DNA from: Sinosporangium album
Lineage (GTDB): Bacteria; Actinomycetota; Actinomycetes; Streptosporangiales; Streptosporangiaceae
Direction of reading: 5' to 3'
Length of the DNA stretch: 64,000 nt
NCBI RefSeq assembly: GCF_900100605.1
Contig: NZ_FNCN01000017.1
Location: forward strand, 61,465 to 125,464
The stretch's first letter is position 1. Each line of letters starts with the position of its first letter. Under the pieces are notes generated by a model. It searched no databases. It was not told the origin of the DNA and saw only the letters and a list, made by a program, of their open reading frames with translations. The position numbers and the translations under genes are program-made. Shown piece by piece: positions 38,505-48,500 of the stretch.

Positions 38505-38909
38505 TCAAACGCGACGACGCTTGGGCGGACGGCAGCCGTTGTGCGGCACGGGGGTCACGTCCTGGATCGAACCCACCTCAAGGCCGGTGGCCTGGAGCGA
38601 GCGGATCGCGGTCTCGCGGCCGGAGCCCGGCCCCTTGACGAAGACGTCGACCTTGCGCATGCCGTGCTCCATGGCGCGGCGGGCGGCGTTCTCCGCCGCC
38701 ATCTGCGCGGCGAACGGCGTGGACTTGCGGGAGCCCTTGAAGCCGACGTGGCCGGCGCTGGCCCAGGAGATCACGTTCCCACTCGGGTCGGTGATCGAAA
38801 CGATCGTGTTGTTGAACGTGCTCTTGATGTGGGCGTGCCCGTGAGCGACGTTCTTCTTTTCCTTGCGGCGCACCTTCTTGGGTGCACCCTGGCGGCTCTT
38901 AGGAGGCAT
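38505..38909 (-). CDS. rpsK: 30S ribosomal protein S11
   Basis: Platform protein of the small subunit, 134 residues. Diagnostic segments are [15 protein letters not shown], the SSU-body loop [17 protein letters not shown], and the C-terminal [13 protein letters not shown]. The basic N-terminus ([19 protein letters not shown]) is typical of actinobacteria. It follows rpsM after a 156-bp gap with no visible gene. Confidence 0.98.
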   Translation of the reverse strand: MPPKSRQGAPKKVRRKEKKNVAHGHAHIKSTFNNTIVSITDPSGNVISWASAGHVGFKGSRKSTPFAAQMAAENAARRAMEHGMRKVDVFVKGPGSGRETAIRSLQATGLEVGSIQDVTPVPHNGCRPPKRRRV

Positions 38910-39065
38910 GTAGCGCTATCTCCGAAAGGTCGTCGGTCCTGCGTGCGGACTACAGAGCGGTCTTCGCCCCAGTGGGCGGGCCATGGTGCGGCGCGGCGGC
39001 GGCCCCGAGGGGACACCGTGCCTGCGCGGTCGACGCACGGCCCGCTGCCAAGAGGCAAAGAGGGC

Positions 39066-39446
39066 TCACTTCTTGCCGGGCTTCTTCTTACCTGCGACGG
39101 TCTTCTTCTTGCCCTTACGGGTGCGCGCGTTCGTCTGCGTGCGCTGACCGTGGACGGGGAGACCCTTGCGGTGCCGGATGCCCTGGTAGCACCCGATCTC
39201 GATCTTGCGCCGGATGTCGGCCTGGACCTCACGGCGGAGGTCACCTTCGATCTTGAAGTTGGCCTCGATGTAGTCACGCATGGGAACCAGCTCGGCGTCG
39301 CCGAGCTGGTGCACGCGCAGGTCCGGGCTGATACCGGTAGCCGCCAGGATCTCCTGGGCGCGGGTACGGCCGATGCCGTAGATGTAGGTGAGAGCGATCT
39401 CCACGCGCTTGTCGCGGGGGAGGTCGACGCCAACCAGGCGAGCCAT
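39066..39446 (-). CDS. rpsM: 30S ribosomal protein S13
   Basis: Head protein of the small subunit that touches P-site tRNA and bridges to L5, 126 residues. It begins [20 protein letters not shown] and has [20 protein letters not shown], ending in a Lys-rich tail ([14 protein letters not shown]). The frame fits the usual size. It is separated from rpmJ by 223 bp containing a hairpin, so it may have its own promoter. Confidence 0.98.
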   Translation of the reverse strand: MARLVGVDLPRDKRVEIALTYIYGIGRTRAQEILAATGISPDLRVHQLGDAELVPMRDYIEANFKIEGDLRREVQADIRRKIEIGCYQGIRHRKGLPVHGQRTQTNARTRKGKKKTVAGKKKPGKK

Positions 39447-39620
39447 GGTCGGGCATTCTCCTTTGTTTCGGCGGAGGTCTTACGCCTCACTTCCCCTCCC
39501 CATGCCCGGGGCGAGGGCCCCGGCCTCCGACCGGGGGTCTCCCGCGTGGTACGGAACCCGACATATGGGAACCGCCTGCGCGAGTGTGACACGTGTTACG
39601 TTGTTGGCCTCACATGCGTC

Positions 39621-39643
39621 GAGTCCGCTACAAGAGCGGACTC
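39621..39643 (-). other. hairpin in the rpmJ-rpsM spacer
   Basis: GAGTCCGCT and AGCGGACTC form a perfect 9-bp stem with an ACAAG loop, 27 bp after rpmJ. A GTGACACGTGTTAC dyad (39586-39599) lies further toward rpsM. The pair looks like a terminator followed by a regulatory region for rpsM-rpsK-rpsD-rpoA-rplQ. Confidence 0.5.
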
Positions 39644-39669
39644 AAAGGCGAGGCCTGTCGTGACGCGAA

Positions 39670-39783
39670 TCAGCCCTGACGCTGCTTGTGGCGCAGGTTG
39701 TCGCAGATCACCATGACGCGACCGTGACGGCGAATCACCTTGCACTTGTCACAGATCTTCTTGACGCTCGGCTTGACCTTCAT
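39670..39783 (-). CDS. rpmJ: 50S ribosomal protein L36
   Basis: A 37-residue zinc-ribbon protein of the large subunit. Cys11, Cys14, Cys27 and His32 ([20 protein letters not shown]) are the zinc ligands, so this is the zinc-containing paralogue. The start is the ATG at 39783, preceded by AAGGA; the longer open frame is not conserved. It follows infA by 110 bp. Confidence 0.98.
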   Translation of the reverse strand: MKVKPSVKKICDKCKVIRRHGRVMVICDNLRHKQRQG

Positions 39784-39893
39784 AGTCCTTGTCGTTTCCT
39801 CAGACTGGTTGGATCCACACGGGCGGGGCCGCGCACGGATTCCCGCCGCAAACCCCAAAGTGCGGCCTCCAGCCGGCAGCACCGGAAGGAGGC

Positions 39894-40115
39894 TTACTTG
39901 TATCGGTAGACGATCCGCCCGCGACTCAAGTCATATGGGCTCAGTTCGACGACAACCCGGTCGTCGGGAAGAATCCGGATGTAGTGCATCCGCATCCTTC
40001 CGCTGATGTGGGCCAGGACCTTGTGCCCGTTGTCGAGCTGTACCCGGAACATAGCGTTCGGGAGCGACTCGACCACAGTGCCCTCGATCTCGATGGCGCC
40101 GTCTTTTTTGGGCAT
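39894..40115 (-). CDS. infA: translation initiation factor IF-1
   Basis: A 73-residue S1-like OB-fold factor that blocks the A site during initiation. It reads [20 protein letters not shown], then [18 protein letters not shown] and [12 protein letters not shown], complete and typical. GAGGGAC lies just before the ATG. It heads the infA-rpmJ group, after a 607-bp non-coding gap upstream. Confidence 0.98.
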   Translation of the reverse strand: MPKKDGAIEIEGTVVESLPNAMFRVQLDNGHKVLAHISGRMRMHYIRILPDDRVVVELSPYDLSRGRIVYRYK

Positions 40116-40722
40116 GTCCCTCGCGTTTCACTGAATCGGTCGTCTGAGGTATCGGATCACTACGCAGCCGCGACCTCACGCGCTTCGAGAGAGCGGCAGC
40201 CGGCCAAGGCTGCCGACGCGCAATGGTCATAGTGAGCCGACAAAGGAGTGTACGCCACTGGAGCCCTCAATGCGAGGCAAACAGCAGCCGCGTACACAGC
40301 CACCTAGCATGCTACCGCAGTGCTTAGGTAAAAAATGCCACCGTGCGTCTCGGGCACCCTCCGGCCCGGCCTCCACGGCCGCCCCGGCCAGATCAGGCAC
40401 CACGGACCGGACGGTCAGAGCGCCTGCGGGCCCGAGATTCCGAGCGATTCCTCTTCATGGTCACATGAGAGCCGGGGTGATACCGTGCCCGCCCGTCGCG
40501 GCCCGGCACCGCCGATACGCGGGCCCAGGCGGGCACGGTGGCCATTCCCGGAGAACACGGCTGGAGCCACTAAGCCGTGATGTCCCCATAAAGATCAACT
40601 ACCCATGCACATCCGGAGCAACTGTCACCAGCAGTAAAGAGTCTGTCTTTTGCCCTAGCCCTCGGCGAACACGACACCGGCCCACCGAAAGGTAGATCCT
40701 CTGCGGGCCAGTAACAGCTGGA
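40116..40722. other. 607-bp region between infA and the DUF1707 gene
   Basis: No supported gene; frames on either strand lack ribosome binding sites and known motifs. On the minus strand a TACACT hexamer (complement of 40247-40252) could be the -10 of infA, about 125 nt before the gene, though its -35 is poor. The region also contains A/T-rich patches near 40310-40340 and 40590-40650. Confidence 0.45.
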
Positions 40723-41148
40723 CTACTTATCGTCTCTGCCGCGACCTGCAATCGAAGAGACCAGAAGAGCGACACCCCATGGCCCCATCACCAACAGCGG
40801 CCACGGGAAAATCTCCTCCCACGTCCCCAGACTGACGGCCAACCAGATGACCCAGTTGATTCCGCTCGCCATAGCCCAGATGGCCCATGCCCCCTTCAGG
40901 CCACCGTCCTTTTCCGACTTCTTCTCCGGAACGGCGGTCGCCCGTGCGGTATACGCCCGCAGATCGACATGAGGCAGGTCCCGGGTCAGCACGCCGAGTT
41001 CGCCATGGGTCTTCGACCGGTAGACCTGGTCCAGGCGCTCGTCGAACTCCTCGACGTTCAACCTGCCCTCGGCGTAGTGCTCACGAAGCACCGCCGCGAC
41101 ACGGTCACGGTCGGCGTCAGACGCCCTCATCTCCGGACTAGACGCCAT
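40723..41148 (-). CDS. DUF1707 and two-transmembrane domain protein
   Basis: A 141-residue membrane protein. The N-terminal DUF1707 segment (MRASDADRDRVAAVLREHYA, then GRLNVEEFDERLDQVYRSKT) is a short helical motif common in actinobacteria and related to SHOCT. After a charged linker, two hydrophobic helices follow (about 90-110 and 115-135). The start at 41148 has GGGAG 9 nt upstream; an ATG two codons earlier is possible. Function unknown. It lies in the spc/alpha ribosomal region between map and infA, where Streptomyces usually has no such gene. Confidence 0.85.
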   Translation of the reverse strand: MASSPEMRASDADRDRVAAVLREHYAEGRLNVEEFDERLDQVYRSKTHGELGVLTRDLPHVDLRAYTARATAVPEKKSEKDGGLKGAWAIWAMASGINWVIWLAVSLGTWEEIFPWPLLVMGPWGVALLVSSIAGRGRDDK

Positions 41149-41197
41149 CGCCATCCACTCCCGCGCTCAAGGACCGGCAGCGACCGGCCCGTCTGGC

Positions 41198-42043
41198 CTA
41201 TCCCTGCCCGGCGGTGCCGGGTCTGGCCGCCTCTCCGAGAAGCAGCGACAGGCGCTCGGCGCCGCCGTCGAGAGCGGTGAGCACCCAAGGTCCATTATGT
41301 GTCACAGCCACGCTGTGCTCGAAGTGCGCGGAAGCCTTTCCGTCGATGGTGACAACGGTCCAATCGTCGGCCAGCACCTTGGTCTTGTCGGTGCCGAGAT
41401 TGACCATCGGCTCGATCGCGAAACACATGCCGGCCTCGAACCGCGGCCCTCTGCCCGGCCGACCGTGGTTGGCCACCCACGGGTCCATGTGCATCTCCGT
41501 GCCGATGCCGTGCCCGCCGTATTCCTGAGGAATTCCGTACGTGCCCTGCTGAGAACGAACGTAGCTCTCGATCTCGTGGCCGATGTCCGAGAGCCGACGG
41601 CCGACCGTGAGCGCCGAGATGCCGCGCCACATGGCCTCTTCCGTCACGCGCATCAGCTCGGTGAGCGCGGGGTCGACCTCGCCGACGGGCACGGTGATGG
41701 CCGCGTCGCCGTGCCAGCCGTCGAGAATCGCGCCGCAGTCGATGGAGATGACGTCGCCCTCGCGCAGTTTTCGGGCATCCCGGGGGATTCCGTGGACGAC
41801 TTCATCGTTGACCGAAGCGCAAATCGTCCCGGGAAAGCCCTGGTAGCCCTTGAAGGAGGGCACCGCACCCTGCGAACGGATGAACTTCTCCGCGATGGCG
41901 TCGAGGTCGAGCGGCGTCAGGCCGGGCTCCACCGACTCGCGCAGCAACTGGAGCGTACGGCCCACCACCAGGCCCGCTTCGCGCATCTTCTCCAGCTGTT
42001 CAGGTGTCTTGACCTGAATCCCATGTCGGTTCTTCTTGAACAA
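41198..42043 (-). CDS. map: type I methionine aminopeptidase
   Basis: Removes the initiator Met from new proteins. The 281-residue product has the metal ligands in SIDCGAILDGWHGDAAI (two Asp), GHGIGTEMH (His), AIEPMV (Glu) and HFEHSVAV (Glu). I propose a TTG start at 42043 (FKKNRHGIQVKTPEQLEK) because AGGGGG lies 8 nt upstream; a GTG three codons earlier is the alternative, and the ATG-like start at 42124 adds unrelated residues. It follows adk, separated by a hairpin. Confidence 0.94.
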   Translation of the reverse strand: MFKKNRHGIQVKTPEQLEKMREAGLVVGRTLQLLRESVEPGLTPLDLDAIAEKFIRSQGAVPSFKGYQGFPGTICASVNDEVVHGIPRDARKLREGDVISIDCGAILDGWHGDAAITVPVGEVDPALTELMRVTEEAMWRGISALTVGRRLSDIGHEIESYVRSQQGTYGIPQEYGGHGIGTEMHMDPWVANHGRPGRGPRFEAGMCFAIEPMVNLGTDKTKVLADDWTVVTIDGKASAHFEHSVAVTHNGPWVLTALDGGAERLSLLLGEAARPGTAGQG

Positions 42044-42155
42044 GTACGGCACCCCCTGGGGTGGTTCAACGGGCAGCAAGGGAGCCCAATTCCCCTGATT
42101 GTGCCCTAAGAATCGGCGTGGCAAATCCCAGAACGCCTGACGGAATCATGCAAAA

Positions 42156-42185
42156 GCGCCACCCGTGTGAATGCACGGATGGCGC
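42156..42185 (-). terminator. possible terminator between adk and map
   Basis: GCGCCACCCGTG and CACGGATGGCGC pair with a single C-A mismatch (12 positions) and a 6-nt loop, about 126 bp past the adk stop. No T-tract. Confidence 0.5.
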
Positions 42186-42311
42186 GTGACGACCACTGCG
42201 TCGCTTGGAACCCGCCGATAGAGGGCCCTGCACTGACCTCGGACCTCGGGCCGGCGGGAAACGCCGCCTCGTTGGGGCGCATCCCGGCCCGGCGGTCCTC
42301 ACACAGGACTT

Positions 42312-42962
42312 CTAGTCGATGAACGGCTTCAAGGCTTCCATGGACCGCTGAGTGACCTCCTCAACGGGCCCGGTCGCGTCAACGCCGACCAGGAGGTTCT
42401 CAGAGGCGTAGAAGGACACGAGCGGCGCCGTCTGCCGAGCGTAGACCTCAAGGCGGTGCCGTACGGTCTCTTCCTTGTCGTCGTCGCGCTGGAAGAGCGG
42501 GCCGCCGCAGACATCGCAGATGTCATCGCGTTTGTCGTCGAACTCCACGTGGGAGATGTGCCCGCACTGCGCGCACGTGCGACGCCCGGCCAGGCGGCGG
42601 ACGACCTCCTCGTCGTCCACCACCAGTTCTAGAACGATATCGAGTCCGCTGCCCATCTCGGCGAGCATCTTCTTCAAGACCTCTGCCTGCGGCACGTTTC
42701 TCGGGAAGCCGTCGAGCAGGAAGCCGTCCTGCGCGTCCTTCTCAGCGAGGCGGTTGCGGACCATGGCGATGGTCACCTCGTCGGGAACGAGGTCGCCGCG
42801 GTCCATGTACTCCTTGGCAAGCTTGCCGAGTTCCGTGCCGCCCGAGACGTTGGCACGGAAGATGTCACCTGTCGAAATCTTCGGGATGGACAGGTTAGAT
42901 GCGATGAACTGGGCCTGCGTCCCCTTACCCGCTCCGGGGGGCCCGACCAGGACGAGGCGCAC
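42312..42962 (-). CDS. adk: adenylate kinase
   Basis: Interconverts AMP, ADP and ATP. The 216 residues include the P-loop GPPGAGKGT (7-15), the AMP-binding DGFPRN, and a zinc-type LID with Cys130, Cys133, Cys149 and Cys152 (CAQCG and CDVCG). Many actinobacterial adenylate kinases have a short LID without zinc, so the long zinc LID is a lineage trait. The GTG start overlaps the secY stop by one base. Confidence 0.97.
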   Translation of the reverse strand: MRLVLVGPPGAGKGTQAQFIASNLSIPKISTGDIFRANVSGGTELGKLAKEYMDRGDLVPDEVTIAMVRNRLAEKDAQDGFLLDGFPRNVPQAEVLKKMLAEMGSGLDIVLELVVDDEEVVRRLAGRRTCAQCGHISHVEFDDKRDDICDVCGGPLFQRDDDKEETVRHRLEVYARQTAPLVSFYASENLLVGVDATGPVEEVTQRSMEALKPFID

Positions 42963-44269
42963 TACTTCAGGAAGCCTTCGTAGTTCCGCTGCTGTAGCTG
43001 GCTTTCGATCTGCTTCACCGTGTCAAGGCCGACACCAACCATGATCAGAATGCTCGTCCCTCCGAACGGGAAGTTCTGACTCGCACCGGCCACCGCCAGA
43101 GCGACGATCGGCACCATGGAGATGAGACCAAGATACAGAGCGCCTGGAGCGGTGAGACGGGTGAGCACGTAGTTCAGGTACTCAGCCGTCGGCCGGCCCG
43201 GACGGATGCCCGGAATGAACCCACCGTACTTCTTCATGTTGTCAGCCACTTCAACGGGGTTGAACGTGATGGACACGTAGAAGTAGGTGAAGAACACAAT
43301 AAGCAGGAAGAAAGTGATCATGTAGGCCGGGGTATCCCCAGTGACCAGGTTCTGCGAGATCCACTGCACGACGGCGTTGGGATTCTCCGAGGACGCGAAC
43401 AGCGTGGTCACGAGTTGCGGCAGGTAGAGCAGCGAGGAAGCGAAGATCACCGGGATGATGCCCGCCTGGTTGACCTTGAGCGGGATGTAGGTCGAGGTGC
43501 CGCCGTACATCCTCCGGCCCACCATGCGCTTGGCGTACTGCACGGGGATGCGGCGCTGAGCCTGCTCGACGAAGACCACCGCGGCGATCATGAAGACGCC
43601 CACGACCATCACCGCGGTGAACGTCCAGGCGCTGGCGCGGAAGATGTTCATCAGCTCGGCGGGGAAGACCGCGACCACCTGCGTGAAGATCAGGATGGAC
43701 ATGCCGTTGCCGATGCCCCGGTCGGTGATGAGCTCGCCGAGCCACATGACCACAGAGGTGCCGGCGGTCATGACGATCACCATGGTGATAATGGTGATCG
43801 GGTCTTGGTTGATCAGAAGTGGCTCGCGGCAGTTCTGGAAGAGCTGACCTGTTCGCGCGAGCGCCACAAAGGCGGTCGACTGGAGAACGGCCAATCCAAT
43901 GGTGAGATAACGCGTGTATTGCGTAATCTTGGCGGTGCCGGACTGCCCCTCCTTCTTCAGGGCCTCCAGCCTCGGAATCACCACTGTGAGCAACTGAAGA
44001 ATGATGCTGGCCGTGATGTACGGCATGATGCCCAGGGCGAACACCGACAGCTTCAGCAGCGCGCCACCACTGAAAAGCTGCACCATCCCGTAGATGTTGC
44101 CGGCCTCGCCCTGCGTGGCTTCAGCAAGGCATCGGCGGACGTTGTCCGTGTGCACACCAGGTGTGGGAAGAACCGAGCCGAGGCGGAACAGCGCGATGAT
44201 GCCCAATGTGAAGAGCAACTTATTGCGCAGGTCCGGGGTACGGAACGCCCGGGTAATCGCGGTCAGCAC
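42962..44269 (-). CDS. secY: preprotein translocase subunit SecY
   Basis: Channel-forming subunit of the Sec translocon, 435 residues with ten membrane helices. Signature segments are PTPGVHTDN near the first periplasmic loop, the plug region [20 protein letters not shown], and [17 protein letters not shown] before helix 9. It lies between rplO and adk as usual, but with a 289-bp gap after rplO, suggesting its own promoter. The GTG start gives an N-terminus of usual length. Confidence 0.98.
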   Translation of the reverse strand: MLTAITRAFRTPDLRNKLLFTLGIIALFRLGSVLPTPGVHTDNVRRCLAEATQGEAGNIYGMVQLFSGGALLKLSVFALGIMPYITASIILQLLTVVIPRLEALKKEGQSGTAKITQYTRYLTIGLAVLQSTAFVALARTGQLFQNCREPLLINQDPITIITMVIVMTAGTSVVMWLGELITDRGIGNGMSILIFTQVVAVFPAELMNIFRASAWTFTAVMVVGVFMIAAVVFVEQAQRRIPVQYAKRMVGRRMYGGTSTYIPLKVNQAGIIPVIFASSLLYLPQLVTTLFASSENPNAVVQWISQNLVTGDTPAYMITFFLLIVFFTYFYVSITFNPVEVADNMKKYGGFIPGIRPGRPTAEYLNYVLTRLTAPGALYLGLISMVPIVALAVAGASQNFPFGGTSILIMVGVGLDTVKQIESQLQQRNYEGFLK

Positions 44270-44558
44270 GGTCCCTCCTGCGCGCCTATCAGGCGGTATC
44301 GGTCAACGATGGTGCGGGGGTGGTCCATCGGAATTCTCATGTCATTGAGCATTGCCGAGGCGGGCAAACGGCCCGCTGTCCAGCGAACTCTAACGCACCG
44401 AGGGCGCGAGGGCCTATCACGAACCCCCGCGCCTCGCATACAAAGCTATTTTCATCCGGCCGGAGGGCCGATCCGGACGATCACCCCAGAACAGAACGTT
44501 CTCCTGCTCTCGTCTGACCGCCCGGCCAACGCCTCCAACCGGATGGGAAACGCCCAGT

Positions 44559-45014
44559 TCACAGCTCGGTGACGGAGCCCCCGGCCGCGGTGATCCTCTC
44601 ACGCGCGCTGGCGGAGAAGGCATGCACCTTCACGTCCAACGCGACAGAGATCTCGCCGGTTCCCAGAACCTTGACGAGCTGGTTCTTGCGCACGGCACCC
44701 TTGGCGACGAGCGCCTCGACGGTGACCTCGCCGCCCGCCGGGAAAAGCTCAGCGAGCTTGTCCAGGTTGACGACCTGGTACGTCGTCTTGAACATCGCGT
44801 TGGAGAAGCCCTTCAGCTTCGGAACGCGCATCTGGAGCGGAATCTGACCACCCTCGAAACCGAGCGGGGTCGTCTTCCTGGCCTTCGTGCCCTTGGTGCC
44901 GCGGCCGGCCGTCTTGCCCTTGGAGCCCTCGCCGCGGCCCTTGCGGGTCTTGGCCTTGTTGGAGCCACGGGCCGGACGCAGGTCGTGGAGCTTGAGCGGA
45001 GTGTTCTCGGACAT
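44559..45014 (-). CDS. rplO: 50S ribosomal protein L15
   Basis: Late-assembly large-subunit protein, 151 residues. The Gly/Lys-rich N-terminal arm ([20 protein letters not shown], then [15 protein letters not shown]) threads into 23S rRNA, and [18 protein letters not shown] is diagnostic. It follows rpmD by 2 bp in the spc operon. The family and length match fully. Confidence 0.98.
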   Translation of the reverse strand: MSENTPLKLHDLRPARGSNKAKTRKGRGEGSKGKTAGRGTKGTKARKTTPLGFEGGQIPLQMRVPKLKGFSNAMFKTTYQVVNLDKLAELFPAGGEVTVEALVAKGAVRKNQLVKVLGTGEISVALDVKVHAFSASARERITAAGGSVTEL

Positions 45015-45016
45015 GA

Positions 45017-45199
45017 CTAGTCGACCTCTTCCACGTCGACGAGGTGCGTCACCACGGCGACCATGCCCCGGATCTCCGGACGGTCCTCCTTGACGACGAC
45101 GTCGCCGATTCGCTTCAGGCCAAGCGAGCGCAGCGAGTCACGCTGGTTCTGCTTGCCACCGATCTTGGACCGGACCTGGGTGATCTTCAGACGTGCCAT
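45017..45199 (-). CDS. rpmD: 50S ribosomal protein L30
   Basis: A 60-residue large-subunit protein. It begins [19 protein letters not shown] and contains [14 protein letters not shown] and [19 protein letters not shown], the complete short bacterial form. It sits between rpsE (3 bp) and rplO (2 bp), so the three are translated from one message. Confidence 0.97.
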   Translation of the reverse strand: MARLKITQVRSKIGGKQNQRDSLRSLGLKRIGDVVVKEDRPEIRGMVAVVTHLVDVEEVD

Positions 45200-45202
45200 C
45201 GA

Positions 45203-45835
45203 CTAGCTCACCGCCTTGGCCGCGGCAGCGGCCTCGGCGATGCCCTCGGCACGAGCCTTGAGCATCGCCTTGGGGGCGACGTCCTCGATCGGCAGACCAC
45301 GGCGGGCCGCGATCTCCTCGGGGCGGCTGAGGCCCTTCAGAGCGGCGACCGTGGCGTGCACGATGTTGATCGGGTTGTCGGAGCCGAGCGACTTCGACAA
45401 CACGTCGTGGATGCCGGCGCACTCGAGCACGGCGCGCACCGGACCACCGGCGATGACGCCGGTACCAGCCGACGCCGGACGCAGGAAGACGACTCCGGCG
45501 GCCTCCTCACCCTGCACGGTGTGCGGGATGGTGCCCTGGATGCGCGGAACCTTGAAGAAGTGCTTCTTGGCCTCTTCGACACCCTTGGCGATGGCCGCGG
45601 GGACTTCCTTGGCCTTGCCGTAGCCGACACCGACCAGGCCGTTGCCGTCACCGACGACAACCAGGGCGGTGAAGCTGAAGCGACGACCACCCTTCACGAC
45701 CTTGGCCACTCGGTTGATCTTTACGACGCGCTCGATGTACGAGACGCCCTTGTCTGCGGCGCCACCGCGGCGATCGTCACGACGGTCCCGCCGCTCGCCA
45801 CCGCCGCCGGCACCGCGGCGCGGAGCTGCAGCCAT
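45203..45835 (-). CDS. rpsE: 30S ribosomal protein S5
   Basis: Small-subunit protein important for decoding accuracy, 210 residues. After a Gly/Arg-rich N-terminal tail ([20 protein letters not shown]) come the S5 RNA-binding domain ([20 protein letters not shown]) and the C-terminal domain ([20 protein letters not shown]). The start at 45835 is the family start; the open frame continues upstream out of register with rplR and is not used. It follows rplR by 64 bp. Confidence 0.98.
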   Translation of the reverse strand: MAAAPRRGAGGGGERRDRRDDRRGGAADKGVSYIERVVKINRVAKVVKGGRRFSFTALVVVGDGNGLVGVGYGKAKEVPAAIAKGVEEAKKHFFKVPRIQGTIPHTVQGEEAAGVVFLRPASAGTGVIAGGPVRAVLECAGIHDVLSKSLGSDNPINIVHATVAALKGLSRPEEIAARRGLPIEDVAPKAMLKARAEGIAEAAAAAKAVS

Positions 45836-45899
45836 CAGTGGTTCCTCTTCTCGTTGCTCATAAGACGGGCCTTGGGGTGCGATCCTCGGGAAGGAGTCA

Positions 45900-46283
45900 T
45901 CAGAACTCCAGCCCGCCCTCACGGGCGCTGTCCGCGAGGGCCGCGATGCGACCCGCGTAGCGGTTACCACCGCGGTCGAAGACCACAGCGGCGATCCCGG
46001 CGGCCTTGGCCCGCTGAGCGAGAAGCTCGCCGACCTGCTTCGCCTTGTCGGTCTTGTTGCCCTCGGCCGTGCGCAGGGAGCCGTCCAGCGTGGACGCGCT
46101 GACCAGCGTGTGGCCGATGGAGTCGTCGACGATCTGCACGAAGATGTGCTTGGTCGAGCGGTTGACGACGAGACGCGGACGCTCCGCCGTACCGACGACC
46201 TTCTTGCGGACTCGGCGGTGGCGACGGGCCCGCGAGAGTGCGCGGGCGGCCATGTGCTTGCCGAACGCAACCTTGCCAGCCAT
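45900..46283 (-). CDS. rplR: 50S ribosomal protein L18
   Basis: A 127-residue 5S rRNA-binding protein. Diagnostic segments are [34 protein letters not shown] and [20 protein letters not shown]. It is 2 bp after rplF and 64 bp before rpsE in the spc operon. Nothing unusual is visible. Confidence 0.98.
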   Translation of the reverse strand: MAGKVAFGKHMAARALSRARRHRRVRKKVVGTAERPRLVVNRSTKHIFVQIVDDSIGHTLVSASTLDGSLRTAEGNKTDKAKQVGELLAQRAKAAGIAAVVFDRGGNRYAGRIAALADSAREGGLEF

Positions 46284-46285
46284 GT

Positions 46286-46828
46286 CTACCTACCAGCCTT
46301 TCCGACCTTGCGGCGGATCACTTCACCCTGGTAGCGCACACCCTTGCCCTTATACGGGTCGGGCTTGCGCAGCTTGCGGATGTTGGCGGAGACCTCACCG
46401 ACCCGCTGCTTGTCGATGCCCTCCACGTGGAACAGGGTGGGCTTCTCAACGCGGAAGGTGATGCCCTCCGGCGCGTCGACGATCACCGGGTGGCTGAAGC
46501 CCAAGGAGAACTCCAGTTGCGTGGGGCCCTTGGCCTGCACGCGGTAACCGACGCCGACGATCTCCAGCGTCTTGCTGTAACCCTGCGTGACGCCGCCCAC
46601 CATGTTGGCGATCAGCGTGCGAGACAGTCCGTGCAGAGCACGGACCTTGTTCTCGTCATTCGGGCGCGTGACGGCGATGGTGCCGTCCTCAGCGCGAGCC
46701 ACCTCGATGGGCTCGGCGACCCGGTGCGAGAGCGTGCCCTTCGGGCCCTTGACCGTGACATCCCGGCCGTCGATGGTGATGTCTACACCATTCGGTACGG
46801 GGATGGGCAGCCGTCCGATTCGCGACAT
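46286..46828 (-). CDS. rplF: 50S ribosomal protein L6
   Basis: A 180-residue protein with two similar RNA-binding domains at the factor-binding face. It starts [20 protein letters not shown] and has [20 protein letters not shown] and the C-terminal [17 protein letters not shown]. The ATG at 46828 has a GGGGAGG upstream; the longer open frame is rejected. It lies 19 bp after rpsH. Confidence 0.98.
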   Translation of the reverse strand: MSRIGRLPIPVPNGVDITIDGRDVTVKGPKGTLSHRVAEPIEVARAEDGTIAVTRPNDENKVRALHGLSRTLIANMVGGVTQGYSKTLEIVGVGYRVQAKGPTQLEFSLGFSHPVIVDAPEGITFRVEKPTLFHVEGIDKQRVGEVSANIRKLRKPDPYKGKGVRYQGEVIRRKVGKAGR

Positions 46829-46847
46829 GCTGTGCTTCCTCCCCTCG

Positions 46848-47246
46848 TTACCAAACGTAGGCGAGGACTTCCCCGCCCACACCACGCTTGCCGGCCTGCT
46901 TGTCGGTCATGAGACCGGCGGACGTCGAGATGATCGCGACGCCCAGCCCGCCCAGGACCTTGGGCAGGTTGTCCTTCTTTGCATAGACCCGCAGACCGGG
47001 CTTGGAAACCCGTCGCAGGCCCGCGAGCGCCCGCTCGCGAGTCGGCCCGAACTTCAGCTCCACCACGAGGTTCTTTCCGACCTTGGCGTCCTCGACGGAC
47101 CAGGTCTGGATGTAACCCTCCTGCTGGAGGATCTCGGCGATGTGCGCCTTGATCTTCGAGTACGGCATGGCCACGCTGTCGTGGTAAGCCGAGTTCGCGT
47201 TACGCAGACGAGTAAGCATGTCTGCGATCGGGTCGGTCATCGTCAT
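46848..47246 (-). CDS. rpsH: 30S ribosomal protein S8
   Basis: A 132-residue 16S rRNA-binding protein, the classical translational repressor of the spc operon in E. coli. It reads [20 protein letters not shown] and ends with the conserved [20 protein letters not shown]. Two ATG codons lie two residues apart; GAGGAGGG 9 nt before the first favours 47246. A 176-bp spacer with two hairpins separates it from rpsZ. Confidence 0.98.
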   Translation of the reverse strand: MTMTDPIADMLTRLRNANSAYHDSVAMPYSKIKAHIAEILQQEGYIQTWSVEDAKVGKNLVVELKFGPTRERALAGLRRVSKPGLRVYAKKDNLPKVLGGLGVAIISTSAGLMTDKQAGKRGVGGEVLAYVW

Positions 47247-47338
47247 GGCCGGTGGCCCTCCTCGCCGCGGTTTCCCTGCCGGGACCTTCGGCGTGGTCGT
47301 GGGCGCTTCAGGCAGCGCCCGGTTGATATGACTTCTCC

Positions 47339-47396
47339 TGCGGGGCGATGACCCCGCACTCCCCCGTACGGCACGGGCACACGACCCGCGCCGTAC
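47339..47396 (-). other. two hairpins in the rpsZ-rpsH spacer
   Basis: TGCGGGG/CCCCGCA (7-bp stem, 47339-47358) and GTACGGC/GCCGTAC with an inner CGGG/CCCG (47366-47396) lie upstream of the S8 gene. They may form a regulatory or processing structure. Confidence 0.4.
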
Positions 47397-47422
47397 GAAG
47401 GGGTGGCGTGCCTATCGGAACG

Positions 47423-47608
47423 TCACCAACTGGACTTGGTGATGCCGGGCAGCTCGCCCCGGTGCGCCATCTCGCGGAAGCAGACACGGCAAAGGCCGAA
47501 CTTGCGGTAGACGGCGCGGGGCCGGCCACAGCGAGAGCACCGAGTGTACGCCCGGACGTCGAACTTCTGCTTGCGCGCAGCCTTGGCGATCAGCGACTTC
47601 TTAGCCAT
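47423..47608 (-). CDS. rpsZ: 30S ribosomal protein S14, zinc type
   Basis: A 61-residue S14 of the short type with a zinc ribbon: Cys24, Cys27, Cys40 and Cys43 in [11 protein letters not shown] and [10 protein letters not shown]. The start [20 protein letters not shown] is typical. It follows rplE by 2 bp. A longer, zinc-free S14 gene is commonly present elsewhere in actinobacterial genomes. Confidence 0.98.
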   Translation of the reverse strand: MAKKSLIAKAARKQKFDVRAYTRCSRCGRPRAVYRKFGLCRVCFREMAHRGELPGITKSSW

Positions 47609-47610
47609 GA

Positions 47611-48180
47611 TCAGGCCTCCTTGAAGGGGAAGCCGAGAAGCTTGAGAAGCGCCCGGCCCTCGTCGTCATTCGTCGCGGTGGTCACGACCGTGATGTCCAT
47701 GCCCCGCTGGCGGTCGACCTTGTCCTGGTCGACCTCGTGGAACATGACCTGCTCGGTGAGACCGAAGGTGTAGTTCCCGTTGCCGTCGAACTGCTTGGGC
47801 GACAGGCCGCGGAAGTCACGGATACGCGGCAGCGCCAGCGACAGCAGCCGGTCCATGAACTCCCACATCCGGTCGCCGCGCAGCGTGACGTGCGCGCCGA
47901 TGGGCATGCCCTCGCGAAGCTTGAACTGCGCGATCGACTTGCGGGCCCTGGCGATGGCCGGCTTCTGCCCGGTGATCGCGGTCAGGTCGCGGACCGCGCC
48001 CTCGATCAGCTTGGAGTCGCGGGCGGCCTCGCCGACGCCCATGTTCACCTTGATCTTGGTGATCGTGGGCACCTGCATGATGTTCTGGATCTCGAACTGC
48101 TCACGCAGTTTCGCGATGATCTCTTCGCGGTAGCGCTGCTTGAGCCGCGGGATCGTGCGCTCTTCCGTCGTGGCGCTCAT
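47611..48180 (-). CDS. rplE: 50S ribosomal protein L5
   Basis: A 5S rRNA-binding protein of the central protuberance, 189 residues. It contains [24 protein letters not shown] segments ([16 protein letters not shown]), [20 protein letters not shown] and the C-terminal [17 protein letters not shown] use the ATG at 48180, which overlaps the rplX stop by one base; a GTG directly before it is the alternative. Confidence 0.98.
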   Translation of the reverse strand: MSATTEERTIPRLKQRYREEIIAKLREQFEIQNIMQVPTITKIKVNMGVGEAARDSKLIEGAVRDLTAITGQKPAIARARKSIAQFKLREGMPIGAHVTLRGDRMWEFMDRLLSLALPRIRDFRGLSPKQFDGNGNYTFGLTEQVMFHEVDQDKVDRQRGMDITVVTTATNDDEGRALLKLLGFPFKEA

Positions 48181-48500
48181 CACTTGTCCTCACCCGAATC
48201 GTCGGACGCGGCCTCGGCCTCGGCCTTCTTAGCGGGCTTGTCGTCCTTCTTCGCCTCTTCATCCTTGAGCTTCTTGACGTTGCTCACGTGGATGGGCGCC
48301 TCCATGGTCTGCACGCCGCCGGTCTTGGCGCCGCGCGGACCCTGGTGGGTCTCCTTCGAGTGCTTCTTGATCATGTTGACGCCCTCGACCACCACACGCT
48401 CGTCGCGCGGGTAGGCGGCGATCACACGACCCTTCGCACCCTTGTCCTTACCGGCGATGACCAGAACGAGGTCACCCTTCTTCACATGCAGCTTCGGCAT
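48180..48500 (-). CDS. rplX: 50S ribosomal protein L24
   Basis: Assembly-initiating large-subunit protein with a KOW motif ([20 protein letters not shown]), 106 residues. The conserved [20 protein letters not shown] follows. The last 25 or so residues form a charged Lys/Glu/Ala/Asp tail ([18 protein letters not shown]) not present in most L24 proteins. It abuts rplN directly and overlaps rplE by one base. Confidence 0.97.
   Translation of the reverse strand: MPKLHVKKGDLVLVIAGKDKGAKGRVIAAYPRDERVVVEGVNMIKKHSKETHQGPRGAKTGGVQTMEAPIHVSNVKKLKDEEAKKDDKPAKKAEAEAASDDSGEDK

Noticed and set aside
40116..40722. tRNA or small RNA gene in the infA upstream gap
   Set aside because: I could not form a cloverleaf or find a convincing promoter/terminator pair.
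44493..44502. AGAACGTTCT palindrome between rplO and secY, considered as a LexA-type box
   Set aside because: Too short, with spacing that does not match the actinobacterial SOS box; 10-bp palindromes occur by chance.
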